Part shown: in pieces, positions 38,587-46,234 of the stretch | Layout of the letters: each line of letters begins with the position of its first letter | Numbering within the stretch: position 1 is the first letter of the stretch | Assembly: GCA_023431405.1 (NCBI GenBank) | Contig: JAEYVZ010000079.1 | Coordinates: 1 to 46,234, forward strand | Source: Actinomycetes bacterium | Lineage (GTDB): Bacteria > Actinomycetota > Actinomycetes > Actinomycetales > Microbacteriaceae | DNA: 46,234 nt | Direction of reading: 5' to 3' | Translations under genes and position numbers: made by a program | Notes under the pieces: model-generated | The model's input: only the letters and a program-made list of their open reading frames with translations | Databases searched by the model: none | What the model was told of the DNA's origin: nothing

Positions 38587-39887
38587 CGTCAATGAAGACA
38601 CGCGGTCTCCGGTCGGCATTCGCCGCCGCCGGCATCGCGGCAGTCACCGCCCTCGCGCTGACCGCCTGCGCCCCTCCCGGTGCGGCCGAGCCCGCCCCCA
38701 CCTCGTCCGGCGGAGCCGGCCAGGAGGGCGGCAGCCTCAAGGTGGGCTACATCTCGCCGACCACCGGCAACTTCGCCGTCGCCGGCCAGGAGATGGTCGA
38801 CGGATGGAACCTGTACTGGGACATCAACGGCGCCGAGGTCAACGGCATCACGATCGAGACGATCGTCGAAGACGACGCGGGAAACCCTGAGGTCTCGCTC
38901 ACGAAGGCCAAGAAGCTCGTCGAGCAGGACGAGGTCGACTTCATCGTCGGACCGCTCATCGCCAACACCGCCCTCGCGGTCGCGGAGTACACGGCCAGCG
39001 TCGGCATCCCGAACCTGCACCCGGTCGCCGCCTCCGACGACCTGACGCAGCGCAACGCCAACGACCTCACCGTCCGCACCGGCTCCATGGGCGGTTCGCA
39101 GGCCAACTACCCGGGCGGCGAGTGGGCGGCCACCGACGGCGGATTCAAGACGGCCGTCACCCTCTGCGCCGACTACGCCTTCGGCTGGGAGTCGTGCGCG
39201 GGCTTCGTCCAGGGCTTCACGCAGAACGGCGGCGAGGTCAAGGAGCAGATCTGGTTCCCCAACACCACGACCGACTTCTCGACCTACGTGTCGCAGATCC
39301 AGGCCGCGAACGCCGACGTCGTGTACGTGGCGACCGCCGGTGGCGCCCCGGGACCGAACTTCCTCAACGCCTACCTCGGCCTCGGCCAGGACCCCGACAA
39401 GCTGCTCATGAACTGCTGCTCGATCGACCAGGGCACCCTGCGCGCCATGGGCGACCAGGTGGTCGGCGTGAAGTCGGTCAGCTACTGGGCTGAGGGCCGC
39501 GACAGCGAGGCCGTCGCCGAGTTCATCGAGGCCTACAAGGAGTTCGCCGACGGCAAGGTCCCCGGCGCCTACGTGGCCGGCGGCTACCTGACCGCGTCGC
39601 TCGTGGCATCCGTGCTCGCCGAGAAGGGCCTCGTCACCGGCGAGGACCTCGTCAGCGCCATCACCGAGTACACCTTCTCCGACAGCATCTTCGGCAAGGT
39701 CTCGTGGGACGAGTACAACAACATGGTCGGTCCCGTGTACGTGCGTGAGGTGACCGAAGGCGACGACGGCAACTTCTACAACACGCCGATCGCGACGATC
39801 GAGGATGTCGACCAGTGGCTCGGCCGCACGCCCGAAGAGGCGCTCGCGCAGCCGACCTACTCGCAGAGCTTCCAGGGGCTCGAGTGA
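38583..39887 (+). CDS. Substrate-binding lipoprotein of the ABC system
   Basis: 434 residues, ATG at 38583 overlapping the permease stop (ATGA); ATG at 38592 also possible. Lipobox LTAC (Cys29). Type I periplasmic-binding fold of the amide/amino-acid (HAAT) class: KVGYISPTTGNFAVAGQEM, VEDDAGNPEVSLTKAKKLV, DFIVGPLIANTALAVAEYT and YVATAGGAPGPNFLNAYLGL. The ligand pocket differs in detail from leucine-binding proteins, so the ligand is probably an amide, ureide or aromatic acid; unknown. Confidence 0.92.
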   Translation: MTSMKTRGLRSAFAAAGIAAVTALALTACAPPGAAEPAPTSSGGAGQEGGSLKVGYISPTTGNFAVAGQEMVDGWNLYWDINGAEVNGITIETIVEDDAGNPEVSLTKAKKLVEQDEVDFIVGPLIANTALAVAEYTASVGIPNLHPVAASDDLTQRNANDLTVRTGSMGGSQANYPGGEWAATDGGFKTAVTLCADYAFGWESCAGFVQGFTQNGGEVKEQIWFPNTTTDFSTYVSQIQAANADVVYVATAGGAPGPNFLNAYLGLGQDPDKLLMNCCSIDQGTLRAMGDQVVGVKSVSYWAEGRDSEAVAEFIEAYKEFADGKVPGAYVAGGYLTASLVASVLAEKGLVTGEDLVSAITEYTFSDSIFGKVSWDEYNNMVGPVYVREVTEGDDGNFYNTPIATIEDVDQWLGRTPEEALAQPTYSQSFQGLE

Positions 39888-40687
39888 CGACATCGGCAAT
39901 GGCGGCGGTCCCGGGTCCGGAAGGGCCCGGGGCCACCGCCCCCGCACTCGCGGTCGACGACCTCGGCAAGCGCTACGGCGGCGTGCAGGCGGTCGACGGC
40001 ATCTCCCTCCGGCTCGCCCCCGGCGAGCGGATGGGCGTGATCGGACCCAACGGCGCGGGCAAGACGACCCTGTTCAAGATGATCGCCGGAGACGTGCTGC
40101 CGACCACCGGCACCATCGAGCTCTTCGGACGTGACGTCACGCGCGTCGACACGGAGCGGCGGGCGCGTCTGGGCGTCGGACGCACCTTCCAGGTGTCGAA
40201 CCTGTTCCGTGACATGACGGTGCTCGACAACGTGCGCGTCGCGGCCCGCGGCGGCACGAGCCGGGCCCGCGTCTTCTGGCGCGTGCAGGGGCTCGGTGAC
40301 GAGACCACGCAGAAGGCCCTGGAAATGCTGGATGCCGTGAACCTCGCCGACCGGCGCGACGACACCGTCGCCGACCTGTCTCACGGTGAGCAGCGGCAGC
40401 TGGAGATCGCCATGGCGCTGGTCACCGACCCGCGCATCCTCCTCCTCGACGAGCCGGCGGCAGGTCTGTCGGCGGTGGAGCGCATGACGCTGCGCACCCT
40501 GATCGAGGAGCTGCCGCGGACGCTGCCCATCCTCCTCATCGAGCACGACATGTCGCTCGCGCTCGGCCTCACCGACCGCGTGATGTGCATGGAGAACGGC
40601 CGCCACGTGGTGACCGGCACCCCCGACGAGGTGCGTGAGCACCCCACGGTGAAAGAGATCTATCTCGGAAGGCGAGACACGAAGTGA
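39884..40687 (+). CDS. ABC transporter ATPase (LivG-like)
   Basis: 267 residues from GTG at 39884 (GTGA overlap); ATG at 39899 is an alternative. Walker A GPNGAGKTT, signature LSHGEQRQLEIAMAL, Walker B ILLLDEPAAGLS, and the LivG-type GVGRTFQVSNLFRDMTVLDN. Confidence 0.94.
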   Translation: MTTSAMAAVPGPEGPGATAPALAVDDLGKRYGGVQAVDGISLRLAPGERMGVIGPNGAGKTTLFKMIAGDVLPTTGTIELFGRDVTRVDTERRARLGVGRTFQVSNLFRDMTVLDNVRVAARGGTSRARVFWRVQGLGDETTQKALEMLDAVNLADRRDDTVADLSHGEQRQLEIAMALVTDPRILLLDEPAAGLSAVERMTLRTLIEELPRTLPILLIEHDMSLALGLTDRVMCMENGRHVVTGTPDEVREHPTVKEIYLGRRDTK

Positions 40688-41400
40688 GCCTGAAGGTCAC
40701 GGGACTCGACGTCGGCTACGCGACGGCGCAAGTTCTCCACGACATCACGTTCGAGATCGGCGACGGCGAGAGCGTCGCCCTGCTCGGCCGCAACGGCATG
40801 GGCAAGACGACGCTCACCCGCGCGCTGTGCGGGCTGCGCCCGCCCACGGTGACGGCCGGGTCGATCGTCTACGGAGACAGCGATATCACCAAGATGGCGA
40901 TCCACCGCATCTCGCGGGCCGGCATCGCCCTGGTCCCTCAGGGGCGCCGCGTGTTCGGCTCGCTGACGACGCTGGAGAACCTGACCGTGGTGCCGCAGCA
41001 CCGGCGCGCACAGGCATCGGAGCCCTGGACCGTCGAGCGCGTCTTCGACTTCTTCCCGCGCCTCGCCGAGCGATCGAGCTCGATGGCCCGGTCGCTGTCG
41101 GGCGGCGAGCAGCAGATGCTCGCGATCGGCCGGGCGCTCATGACCAACCCGTCTCTGCTCATCATGGACGAGCCGAGCGAAGGTCTCGCCCCCAGCGTGC
41201 TCGACGTCATCCATGACCGTCTCGAGGGCCTGCGCGCCTCGGGCCTGTCGATCCTCATCGCCGAGCAGAACGTCGACCTCGCCCTCGACATCGCGGAGCG
41301 CGTCCTCGTCATCGACGACACCCACACCATCGCGTGGTCGGGGTCGGCGGCCGAGATGCGCGCCGACAGCGCACTGCTCGAACGGTACCTGAGCATCTGA
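40684..41400 (+). CDS. ABC transporter ATPase (LivF-like)
   Basis: 238 residues from GTG at 40684 (GTGA overlap). Walker A GRNGMGKTTLTRAL, signature LSGGEQQMLAIGRALM, Walker B LLIMDEPSEGLAPSV. GIALVPQGRRVFGSLTTLEN is diagnostic for LivF. Confidence 0.94.
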   Translation: MSLKVTGLDVGYATAQVLHDITFEIGDGESVALLGRNGMGKTTLTRALCGLRPPTVTAGSIVYGDSDITKMAIHRISRAGIALVPQGRRVFGSLTTLENLTVVPQHRRAQASEPWTVERVFDFFPRLAERSSSMARSLSGGEQQMLAIGRALMTNPSLLIMDEPSEGLAPSVLDVIHDRLEGLRASGLSILIAEQNVDLALDIAERVLVIDDTHTIAWSGSAAEMRADSALLERYLSI

Positions 41401-41404
41401 GCGA

Positions 41405-43057
41405 GTGAACACGATGGCATCCCCCCACCCGTCCCTTCCCCTTGTGGACCTCGTGCTGCGCGGCGGCCGCATCACGACCTTCGCCGATGACGGCCAGGCA
41501 CCCCCCGAAGCCGAGGCCGTCGCGATCGCCGGCGGCCGCATCGTGGCCGTCGGCACCGACCAGCAGCTCGCCCCCTACGCTGAGCTGGCGGCGGAGGTCG
41601 TGGATCTCGGCGGCCGCCGCGTCGTCCCCGGGCTCAACGACTCCCACATCCACGCGGTCCGCGGCGGCAACTCGTGGACGCGCTCCCTCCACTGGGAGGG
41701 TGTGCGGTCGGTGGCCGAGGCGCTCGAGACGGTGCGTCACGCGGCTGCGACCGCCGAGGCCGGCACCTGGATCGCCGTCGTCGGCGGATGGCACCGTTCG
41801 CAGTTCGCCGAGGGCCGCATCCCCACGCGCGAAGAGCTGGATGCCGCCGCACCCGCGCATCCGGTCTATGTGCAGGAGCTGTACGACGTCGGCGTGCTGA
41901 ACACCGCAGGCCTTTCCGCGTGCGGCTACACCGACGATGCGCCCGACCCCGCCCGCGGAACGCTCGAGCGCGACGACGCCGGGGCCCTCACCGGCCGCAT
42001 CCACGGGGTCGGAGCCTTCGCCGCGCCGATCGGCAAGGCGCTGGAAGCCGGCAGCGAGCAGGAGCAGGACGGCATCCGCACGATGTTCGCCGAGTTCGCC
42101 CGCCACGGGCTCACCGGCGTCGTCGACGGCGGCGGTCTGCTCGTGACACCCCGCGACTACGACGCCGTGTACGCCGTGTGGCGCGAGGGCGGACTCGACG
42201 TGCGCACCCGGCTGTTCATCTCGGCCTGGAACCGCGGCGGCGAGGTGGCCGACATCGATGCGCTCACCTCACTCGTGCAGGCCGGATCGGGCGACGCCAT
42301 GCTGCGCGTCGCCGGCGTCGGCGAGATCCCCCACCTCGGATGCCACGACATGGAGGGACTCGACCCCTTCACCCTCACCGACGCCGCCTTCGAGGAGCTC
42401 GTCGACATCGTGCGGCTGTGCGCGAAGCGCGGCTGGCGGATGAGCGTGCACGCGGTGCTCGACGCCACCCTTGGCCGCATCCTCGATGCGTGGGAGCGGG
42501 TCGAGGAAGAGACGGGCCTCGTCGCAGGGCGCGGCTGGTCGATCGTGCACGCCGACGAGGCGAGCCTTGCGAACCTGCAGCGCCTCGCGCGACTGGGGGC
42601 GGGAGTGCTCGTGCAGAACCGCCTCATCCTCAAGGGGGGCGACTACGTCGAGCACTGGGGTCCGGAGGCCACCCGCACGGCGCCGCCCATCGGAGCGATG
42701 CGCGACCTCGGCATCGTCATCGGCGGCGGCACCGACGCGACCCGCGCCAACTGGTTCTCCCCGTGGGCGTCGATCTGGTGGCTCGTCACCGGGAAGACCC
42801 TCGACGGACAGGGCGTGCGCGCCCCCGAACACCGTCTCAGCCGCGCCGACGCGCTGGCCGCCTACACGCGCGACGCGGCGTGGTTCACGGGGGAGCAGGC
42901 CCATCGCGGTCGCATCGCCCCCGGCTACGACGCCGACCTGTGCGTGCCGTCGCTCGACCCGTTCGCGTGCGACGACGACGACATCCGAGACATCCGCAGC
43001 GTCCTCACCGTCATGGACGGACGCATCACCCATCGAGCAGCGGAGCTCGCCCCCTGA
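41405..43057 (+). CDS. Amidohydrolase, YtcJ/amidohydrolase_3 family
   Basis: 550 residues from GTG at 41405 (ATG at 41414 possible), 4 bases after livF-like. N-terminal DLVLRGGRITTFADDGQAP and VVPGLNDSHIHAVRGGNSWT (HxH), then GWRMSVHAVLDATLGRILDA, WSIVHADEASL and GIVIGGGTDATRANWFSPWA with the catalytic Asp. It closes with PGYDADLCVPSLDP, the usual C-terminal urease-alpha-like sheet. It hydrolyses a C-N bond of an unknown compound. Second amidohydrolase of the cluster. Confidence 0.9.
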   Translation: MNTMASPHPSLPLVDLVLRGGRITTFADDGQAPPEAEAVAIAGGRIVAVGTDQQLAPYAELAAEVVDLGGRRVVPGLNDSHIHAVRGGNSWTRSLHWEGVRSVAEALETVRHAAATAEAGTWIAVVGGWHRSQFAEGRIPTREELDAAAPAHPVYVQELYDVGVLNTAGLSACGYTDDAPDPARGTLERDDAGALTGRIHGVGAFAAPIGKALEAGSEQEQDGIRTMFAEFARHGLTGVVDGGGLLVTPRDYDAVYAVWREGGLDVRTRLFISAWNRGGEVADIDALTSLVQAGSGDAMLRVAGVGEIPHLGCHDMEGLDPFTLTDAAFEELVDIVRLCAKRGWRMSVHAVLDATLGRILDAWERVEEETGLVAGRGWSIVHADEASLANLQRLARLGAGVLVQNRLILKGGDYVEHWGPEATRTAPPIGAMRDLGIVIGGGTDATRANWFSPWASIWWLVTGKTLDGQGVRAPEHRLSRADALAAYTRDAAWFTGEQAHRGRIAPGYDADLCVPSLDPFACDDDDIRDIRSVLTVMDGRITHRAAELAP

Positions 43058-43084
43058 CGGGGCCCGACGAGAAGGAGAAAGACG

Positions 43085-43558
43085 ATGAGTCAGGTTCCCG
43101 CACCTCAGCGCGTCGGCCAGGCCGACATCATCCACCACGACGGATACGACACGGGCATCGTGAGCCCGTTCGTCCCGGCCATGCGCGTCGTGTCGTCGGC
43201 GCGGCTGGTGTTCATCAGCGGCGTCACCGGCGCCCCCGTTTACCACGACCACCCGCACATCCCCGAGGTCTTCGACGCGATGCCGATGGATGCCGCAGGT
43301 CAGGTGAAGAACGCGTTCGACCACCTCGACCTCGCCCTCGCCGCCGCCGGCTGCGGCCGGTCGGACGTCGTCAACATGATCCGCTTCTTCACCGACGTGG
43401 AGGCCGACCAGGACGTCGTCAACGCGCACCAGAAGGACTGGTTCGGCGGGCACATCCCCACCAGCACCACGGTCGAGGTGACGCGTCTGGCCACCGACCC
43501 GCGCCTGCGCTTCGAGTTCCACGTGGTCGCCGCCGCTCCCGCCGAGGCCGGGGCATGA
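43085..43558 (+). CDS. RidA/YjgF-family protein
   Basis: 157 residues from ATG at 43085 with AAGGAGAAAG upstream. Core elements ARLVFISGVTGAPVYHD, QVKNAFDHLDLALAAAGCG, DVVNMIRFFTDVEAD and the ending STTVEVTRLATDPRLRFEFH. The usual substrate Arg of true RidA (R-x-x-V near the end) is replaced by VEVTRL, so it may act on a specific amine or enamine such as an aminoacrylate or a hydrolysis product. It is longer at both ends than RidA. Overlaps the next gene by ATGA. Confidence 0.88.
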   Translation: MSQVPAPQRVGQADIIHHDGYDTGIVSPFVPAMRVVSSARLVFISGVTGAPVYHDHPHIPEVFDAMPMDAAGQVKNAFDHLDLALAAAGCGRSDVVNMIRFFTDVEADQDVVNAHQKDWFGGHIPTSTTVEVTRLATDPRLRFEFHVVAAAPAEAGA

Positions 43559-44874
43559 GCGGCCACGGCCACTCGCACGGTCATTCGCACGGGGCGCGTC
43601 GGTTCGAGCGGCCTTCCGATCGTCCGGCGGGGGTGCGTCCGTTGGGGGCTCCCGGCATCATGGGTGTCGATTACGAGCACCGGGTCGATTTCGATCGGCT
43701 CCGCGAGTACCGGCTGGGGCGGGCGAAGGCGGCGCTGGAGGCGAGCGAGTGCGGGGCGTTCCTGCTGTTCGACTTCTACAACATCCGCTACACGACCCAG
43801 ACGTGGATCGGTGGTGCGCTGGGCGACAAGATGATCCGCTACGCGCTGCTGATCCGCGGGCAGGATCCGATCCTGTGGGACTTCGGGTCGGCGGTCAAGC
43901 ACCACAAGCTCTACTCCGATTGGGTGCCCGACGAGAACTACCGGCCGGGTTTCCTCGGTTTCAAGGGGGCGGTGGCCCCCGAGGGCGGCGCCGACCTCAT
44001 GAAGACGGCGGTCGATGAGATCGAGTCGCTGCTGTCGGCGGCGGGGGTGAAGGACGCGCCGCTGGGCGTGGACATCATCGAGCCGCCCTTCCTGTTCGAG
44101 TTGCAGCGTCGCGGCATCCGCATCGCCGACGCGCAGCAGCACATGCTCGATGCCCGGGTGATCAAGAACCAGGACGAGATCATGCTGCTGAACCAGGCCG
44201 CGGCGATGGTCGACGGGGTCTATCAGGACATCGCCGAGGCGCTCAAGCCGGGCGTGCGGGAGAACGAGATCGTGGCGTTGGCCAATGCCCGGCTCTACGA
44301 GTACGGCAGCGACCAGGTCGAGGCGATCAACGCGATCTCGGGGGAGCGGTGCAACCCGCACCCGCACAACTTCACCGACCGCATCATCCGGCCCGGTGAC
44401 CAGGCGTTCTTCGACGTGATCCACTCGTACAACGGGTACCGCACCTGCTATTACCGCACCTTCGGGGTGGGGTGGGCGACGCCCAGCCAGTACGACGCGT
44501 ACAAGCAGGCGCGCGAGTGGATGGATGCCGCGCTGGACGCGCTGCGTCCCGGTGTGGGCACCGATCAGGTCGCCGCCGTGCTCCCCAAGGCGCAGGACTT
44601 CGGGTTCGACAACGAGCTGGCCGCCTTCGGGCTGCAGTTCGCTCACGGGCTGGGCCTGGGCCTCCACGAGCGTCCGATCATCTCCCGGCTGAACTCGATG
44701 GCCGACCCGGTCGAACTGAAAGCCGGGATGGTGTTCGCGATGGAGACGTACTGCCCCGCCTCCGACGGGTCATCGGCGGCGCGCATCGAAGAAGAGGTCG
44801 TCGTCACCGACTACGGCATCGAGGTGCTCACCAAGTTCCCCGCCCAGGAACTGTTCGTCGCGAACCCCTACTGA
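43555..44874 (+). CDS. Creatinase-like M24 protein B with His-rich N-terminus
   Basis: 439 residues from ATG at 43555. Residues 4-12 alternate His (HGHSHGHSH), then a Pro/Arg linker and the creatinase fold: CGAFLLFDFYNIRYTTQTWI, ILWDFGSAVKHHKLYSDW. The active-site region has His269/His271 in GERCNPHPHNFTD and FFDVIHSYNGYRTCYYRTF, with Asp287 and Cys298 and no other Asp metal ligands. FAHGLGLGLHERPIIS, GMVFAMETYCPASD and RIEEEVVVTDYG keep the His/Glu set. It is a diverged paralogue of the protein at 33938. The His-rich head could bind metal or only stabilise the protein. Confidence 0.87.
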   Translation: MSGHGHSHGHSHGARRFERPSDRPAGVRPLGAPGIMGVDYEHRVDFDRLREYRLGRAKAALEASECGAFLLFDFYNIRYTTQTWIGGALGDKMIRYALLIRGQDPILWDFGSAVKHHKLYSDWVPDENYRPGFLGFKGAVAPEGGADLMKTAVDEIESLLSAAGVKDAPLGVDIIEPPFLFELQRRGIRIADAQQHMLDARVIKNQDEIMLLNQAAAMVDGVYQDIAEALKPGVRENEIVALANARLYEYGSDQVEAINAISGERCNPHPHNFTDRIIRPGDQAFFDVIHSYNGYRTCYYRTFGVGWATPSQYDAYKQAREWMDAALDALRPGVGTDQVAAVLPKAQDFGFDNELAAFGLQFAHGLGLGLHERPIISRLNSMADPVELKAGMVFAMETYCPASDGSSAARIEEEVVVTDYGIEVLTKFPAQELFVANPY

Positions 44875-44949
44875 CCACGGATGCCGTGCGTCGTGGCGCA
44901 CGGCGCACGGCACACCGGGGAGTAGGGTCTAACACGCGAAAGGAGGCGC

Positions 44950-45615
44950 ATGACCGCAGAGCTGGGCGACCGCATCCGCGCGGCGCGCAACGCCCGCGGC
45001 CTGAGCCTCCGCGCCACGGCGGCACAGGCCGCGATCTCACCGAGCCTCCTCTCGCAGGTCGAGACCGGCAAGGTGCAGCCCTCCGTGAGCACCCTGTACG
45101 CGATCGTCAGCTGCCTCGGCCTTTCGCTCGACGAGGTGCTCGGCAACCACCCGCCGGCGGAGCCCGCTCCGGTGCCGCGCCTTCGCGCCGAGCCCGTGCA
45201 GCCGTTCGCCGATGCGCCGGAGATCGTGATGCAGAACGGCGTCACCTGGAAGAGCCTGGCCGTCGGCGGTGACGAAGGCCTCGACGCCGTGCTCGCCACC
45301 TACCAGCCCGGCGCCGCCAGCTCTCTCGACGAGACGCACATGCGCCACATCGGCGTGGAGCACGGGTTCATCGTGCGGGGTGAGCTCACTCTCAAGCTCG
45401 ATTTCGACACGTTCGTGCTGCGGGCAGGCGATTCGCTGTGCTTCGACGCGCAGCGCCCCCACTACTACTTCAACCACACCGACGAGGTGGCCGAAGGCGT
45501 CTGGTACATCATCGGCTCGCGCCGGGCGACCGACGTCGCCGCGCCCGTCGACATCCGCAACGCCGTCGACGTCCTCGACGCCATGGGCCGGCTCCACGGC
45601 CGCGGCGACGCCTGA
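44950..45615 (+). CDS. XRE-cupin transcriptional regulator 1
   Basis: 221 residues from ATG at 44950, AAAGGAGG upstream. HTH: LGDRIRAARNARGLSLRATA, SPSLLSQVETGKVQPSVSTL. The C-terminal cupin is HIGVEHGFIVRGELTLKLDF and DSLCFDAQRPHYYFNHTDEV. Such regulators sense small acids or amines and are often coded beside their targets, so it probably controls the cluster at 30479-44874. Confidence 0.92.
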   Translation: MTAELGDRIRAARNARGLSLRATAAQAAISPSLLSQVETGKVQPSVSTLYAIVSCLGLSLDEVLGNHPPAEPAPVPRLRAEPVQPFADAPEIVMQNGVTWKSLAVGGDEGLDAVLATYQPGAASSLDETHMRHIGVEHGFIVRGELTLKLDFDTFVLRAGDSLCFDAQRPHYYFNHTDEVAEGVWYIIGSRRATDVAAPVDIRNAVDVLDAMGRLHGRGDA

Positions 45616-45626
45616 AAGAGGAGCCG

Positions 45627-46234
45627 ATGACCGAGCTCGAGACGCCCTGGAACACGGTGGGGGAGCGCGTGCGCGAACTGCGCACCCGCTCCGGGCTCAC
45701 CGTGAGGGAGCTCGCGCGCCGCATCGGCGTGTCGGCGAGCCACGTGTCGCAGGTCGAACGCGGCATCGGCTCGTTCAGCGTGCCCGCCCTCTACGCGGTG
45801 GCCGCCGAGCTCGGCGTGCAGATGCACGAGATCCTCGACCCGCAGGCCCCTCCGGCACCGCCCGTCTCTCCGGCCCTTCCCGACGAGGCGGCCGACCTGG
45901 TCGCCGCCGGGGTCGTGCAGCGGGCCGTCGACCACCCCTCCATCAAGTTGAGCTCCGGACCACGCTGGAGCCGGTTGACGGCGATGGGAGAGCTCGACGC
46001 GGAGTTCCTGGAAGTCGTCTACGCACCCGGCACCGAAGCGCCCGCCGAGCACATCGTGCACCAGGGCCGCGAGTACGGGGTCATCATCGAGGGGCGCTTG
46101 AGCGTCGAACTGGGGGGCGAGTCGACCGTGCTGGAGCCGGGTGACTCGATCGTGTTCGATTCGAACATCCCGCACCGATTCTGGAACGACGGCACCGTGC
46201 ACGTGCGCGCGATCTGGTTCGTGCGGGCCCGGCA
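45627..46234 (+). CDS. XRE-cupin transcriptional regulator 2 (partial, cut by window edge)
   Basis: ATG at 45627 with GAGGAG upstream; 202 codons are visible before the edge. HTH: VGERVRELRTRSGLTVRELA, SASHVSQVERGIGSFSVPAL. The cupin is AEHIVHQGREYGVIIEGRLS, VLEPGDSIVFDSNIPHRFWN. It follows the first regulator by 11 bases and is clearly a different sequence, so the two may form a pair. Confidence 0.85.
   Translation, partial: MTELETPWNTVGERVRELRTRSGLTVRELARRIGVSASHVSQVERGIGSFSVPALYAVAAELGVQMHEILDPQAPPAPPVSPALPDEAADLVAAGVVQRAVDHPSIKLSSGPRWSRLTAMGELDAEFLEVVYAPGTEAPAEHIVHQGREYGVIIEGRLSVELGGESTVLEPGDSIVFDSNIPHRFWNDGTVHVRAIWFVRAR

Noticed and set aside
41674..43554. Extension of the creatinase-like B frame to 1066 residues.
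   Set aside because: It is an out-of-frame shadow of the amidohydrolase and RidA genes; the real ATG overlaps the RidA stop.

Overview
This window is a high-GC actinobacterial chromosome segment, most likely from Microbacterium or a close Microbacteriaceae relative. The evidence is the very high GC at third codon positions, a SenX3/RegX3-controlled Pst locus, CarD/LpqE, a fused IspDF, a SigK/RskA/DipZ module, frequent leaderless-type starts, and strong use of the 7-mer GGATGCC/GGCATCC. No marker gene fixes the species, so this is inference from gene content and composition.

Region 1 (1-3217) looks acquired. It holds the start of a leftward gene, a terminator-like hairpin, a frameshifted 3' remnant of a tyrosine recombinase, and two divergent genes of lower GC. 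One gene encodes an AlbA_2/Schlafen-type ATPase-like protein and the other a Swt1-type HEPN protein. The region ends at the 3' end of tRNA-Lys(TTT), a common integration site. It is best read as a decayed integrative element with a possible defence pair.

Region 2 (3230-9692) carries a small membrane protein, then an extracytoplasmic stress/redox module: a fasciclin lipoprotein divergent from dipZ-sigK-rskA. The shared promoter region has two oppositely oriented SigK-like promoters. A conserved-looking unknown protein, a candidate structured RNA and an aminodeoxychorismate-lyase-like gene follow.

Region 3 (9705-24836) is phosphate-centred core genome: pstSCAB (leftward), a NUDIX/histidine-phosphatase fusion, ppk, a GlnR-like regulator, two small membrane proteins, a nitrobindin-like protein, YgfZ, a methyltransferase, gpmA, phoU, and senX3-regX3. 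GTTCACC-type 11-bp direct repeats (PHO boxes) lie upstream of pstS, phoU and senX3.

Region 4 (24844-30468) is the conserved actinobacterial order lpqE / carD-ispDF / cysS-rlmB, with a GNAT gene inserted and two 17-bp-period tandem repeats at gene 3' ends (one of them just upstream, after gpmA).

Region 5 (30479-46234) is a catabolic/uptake cluster of unknown substrate and the most promising undescribed system here. It contains a leftward amidohydrolase, then rightward a bicupin, a short-chain dehydrogenase-like protein lacking Tyr/Lys, a creatinase-like pita-bread protein, an MFS exporter, a five-gene branched-chain-type ABC transporter, a second amidohydrolase, a RidA-family protein, and a second creatinase-like paralogue with a His-rich N-terminus. 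Two XRE-cupin regulators close the window, the last one cut by its edge. Many of these genes overlap by 1-4 bases, so they are probably translationally coupled. The enzyme set points to breakdown of a small nitrogen compound with a C-N bond, possibly ureido or guanidino, taken up by the ABC system.
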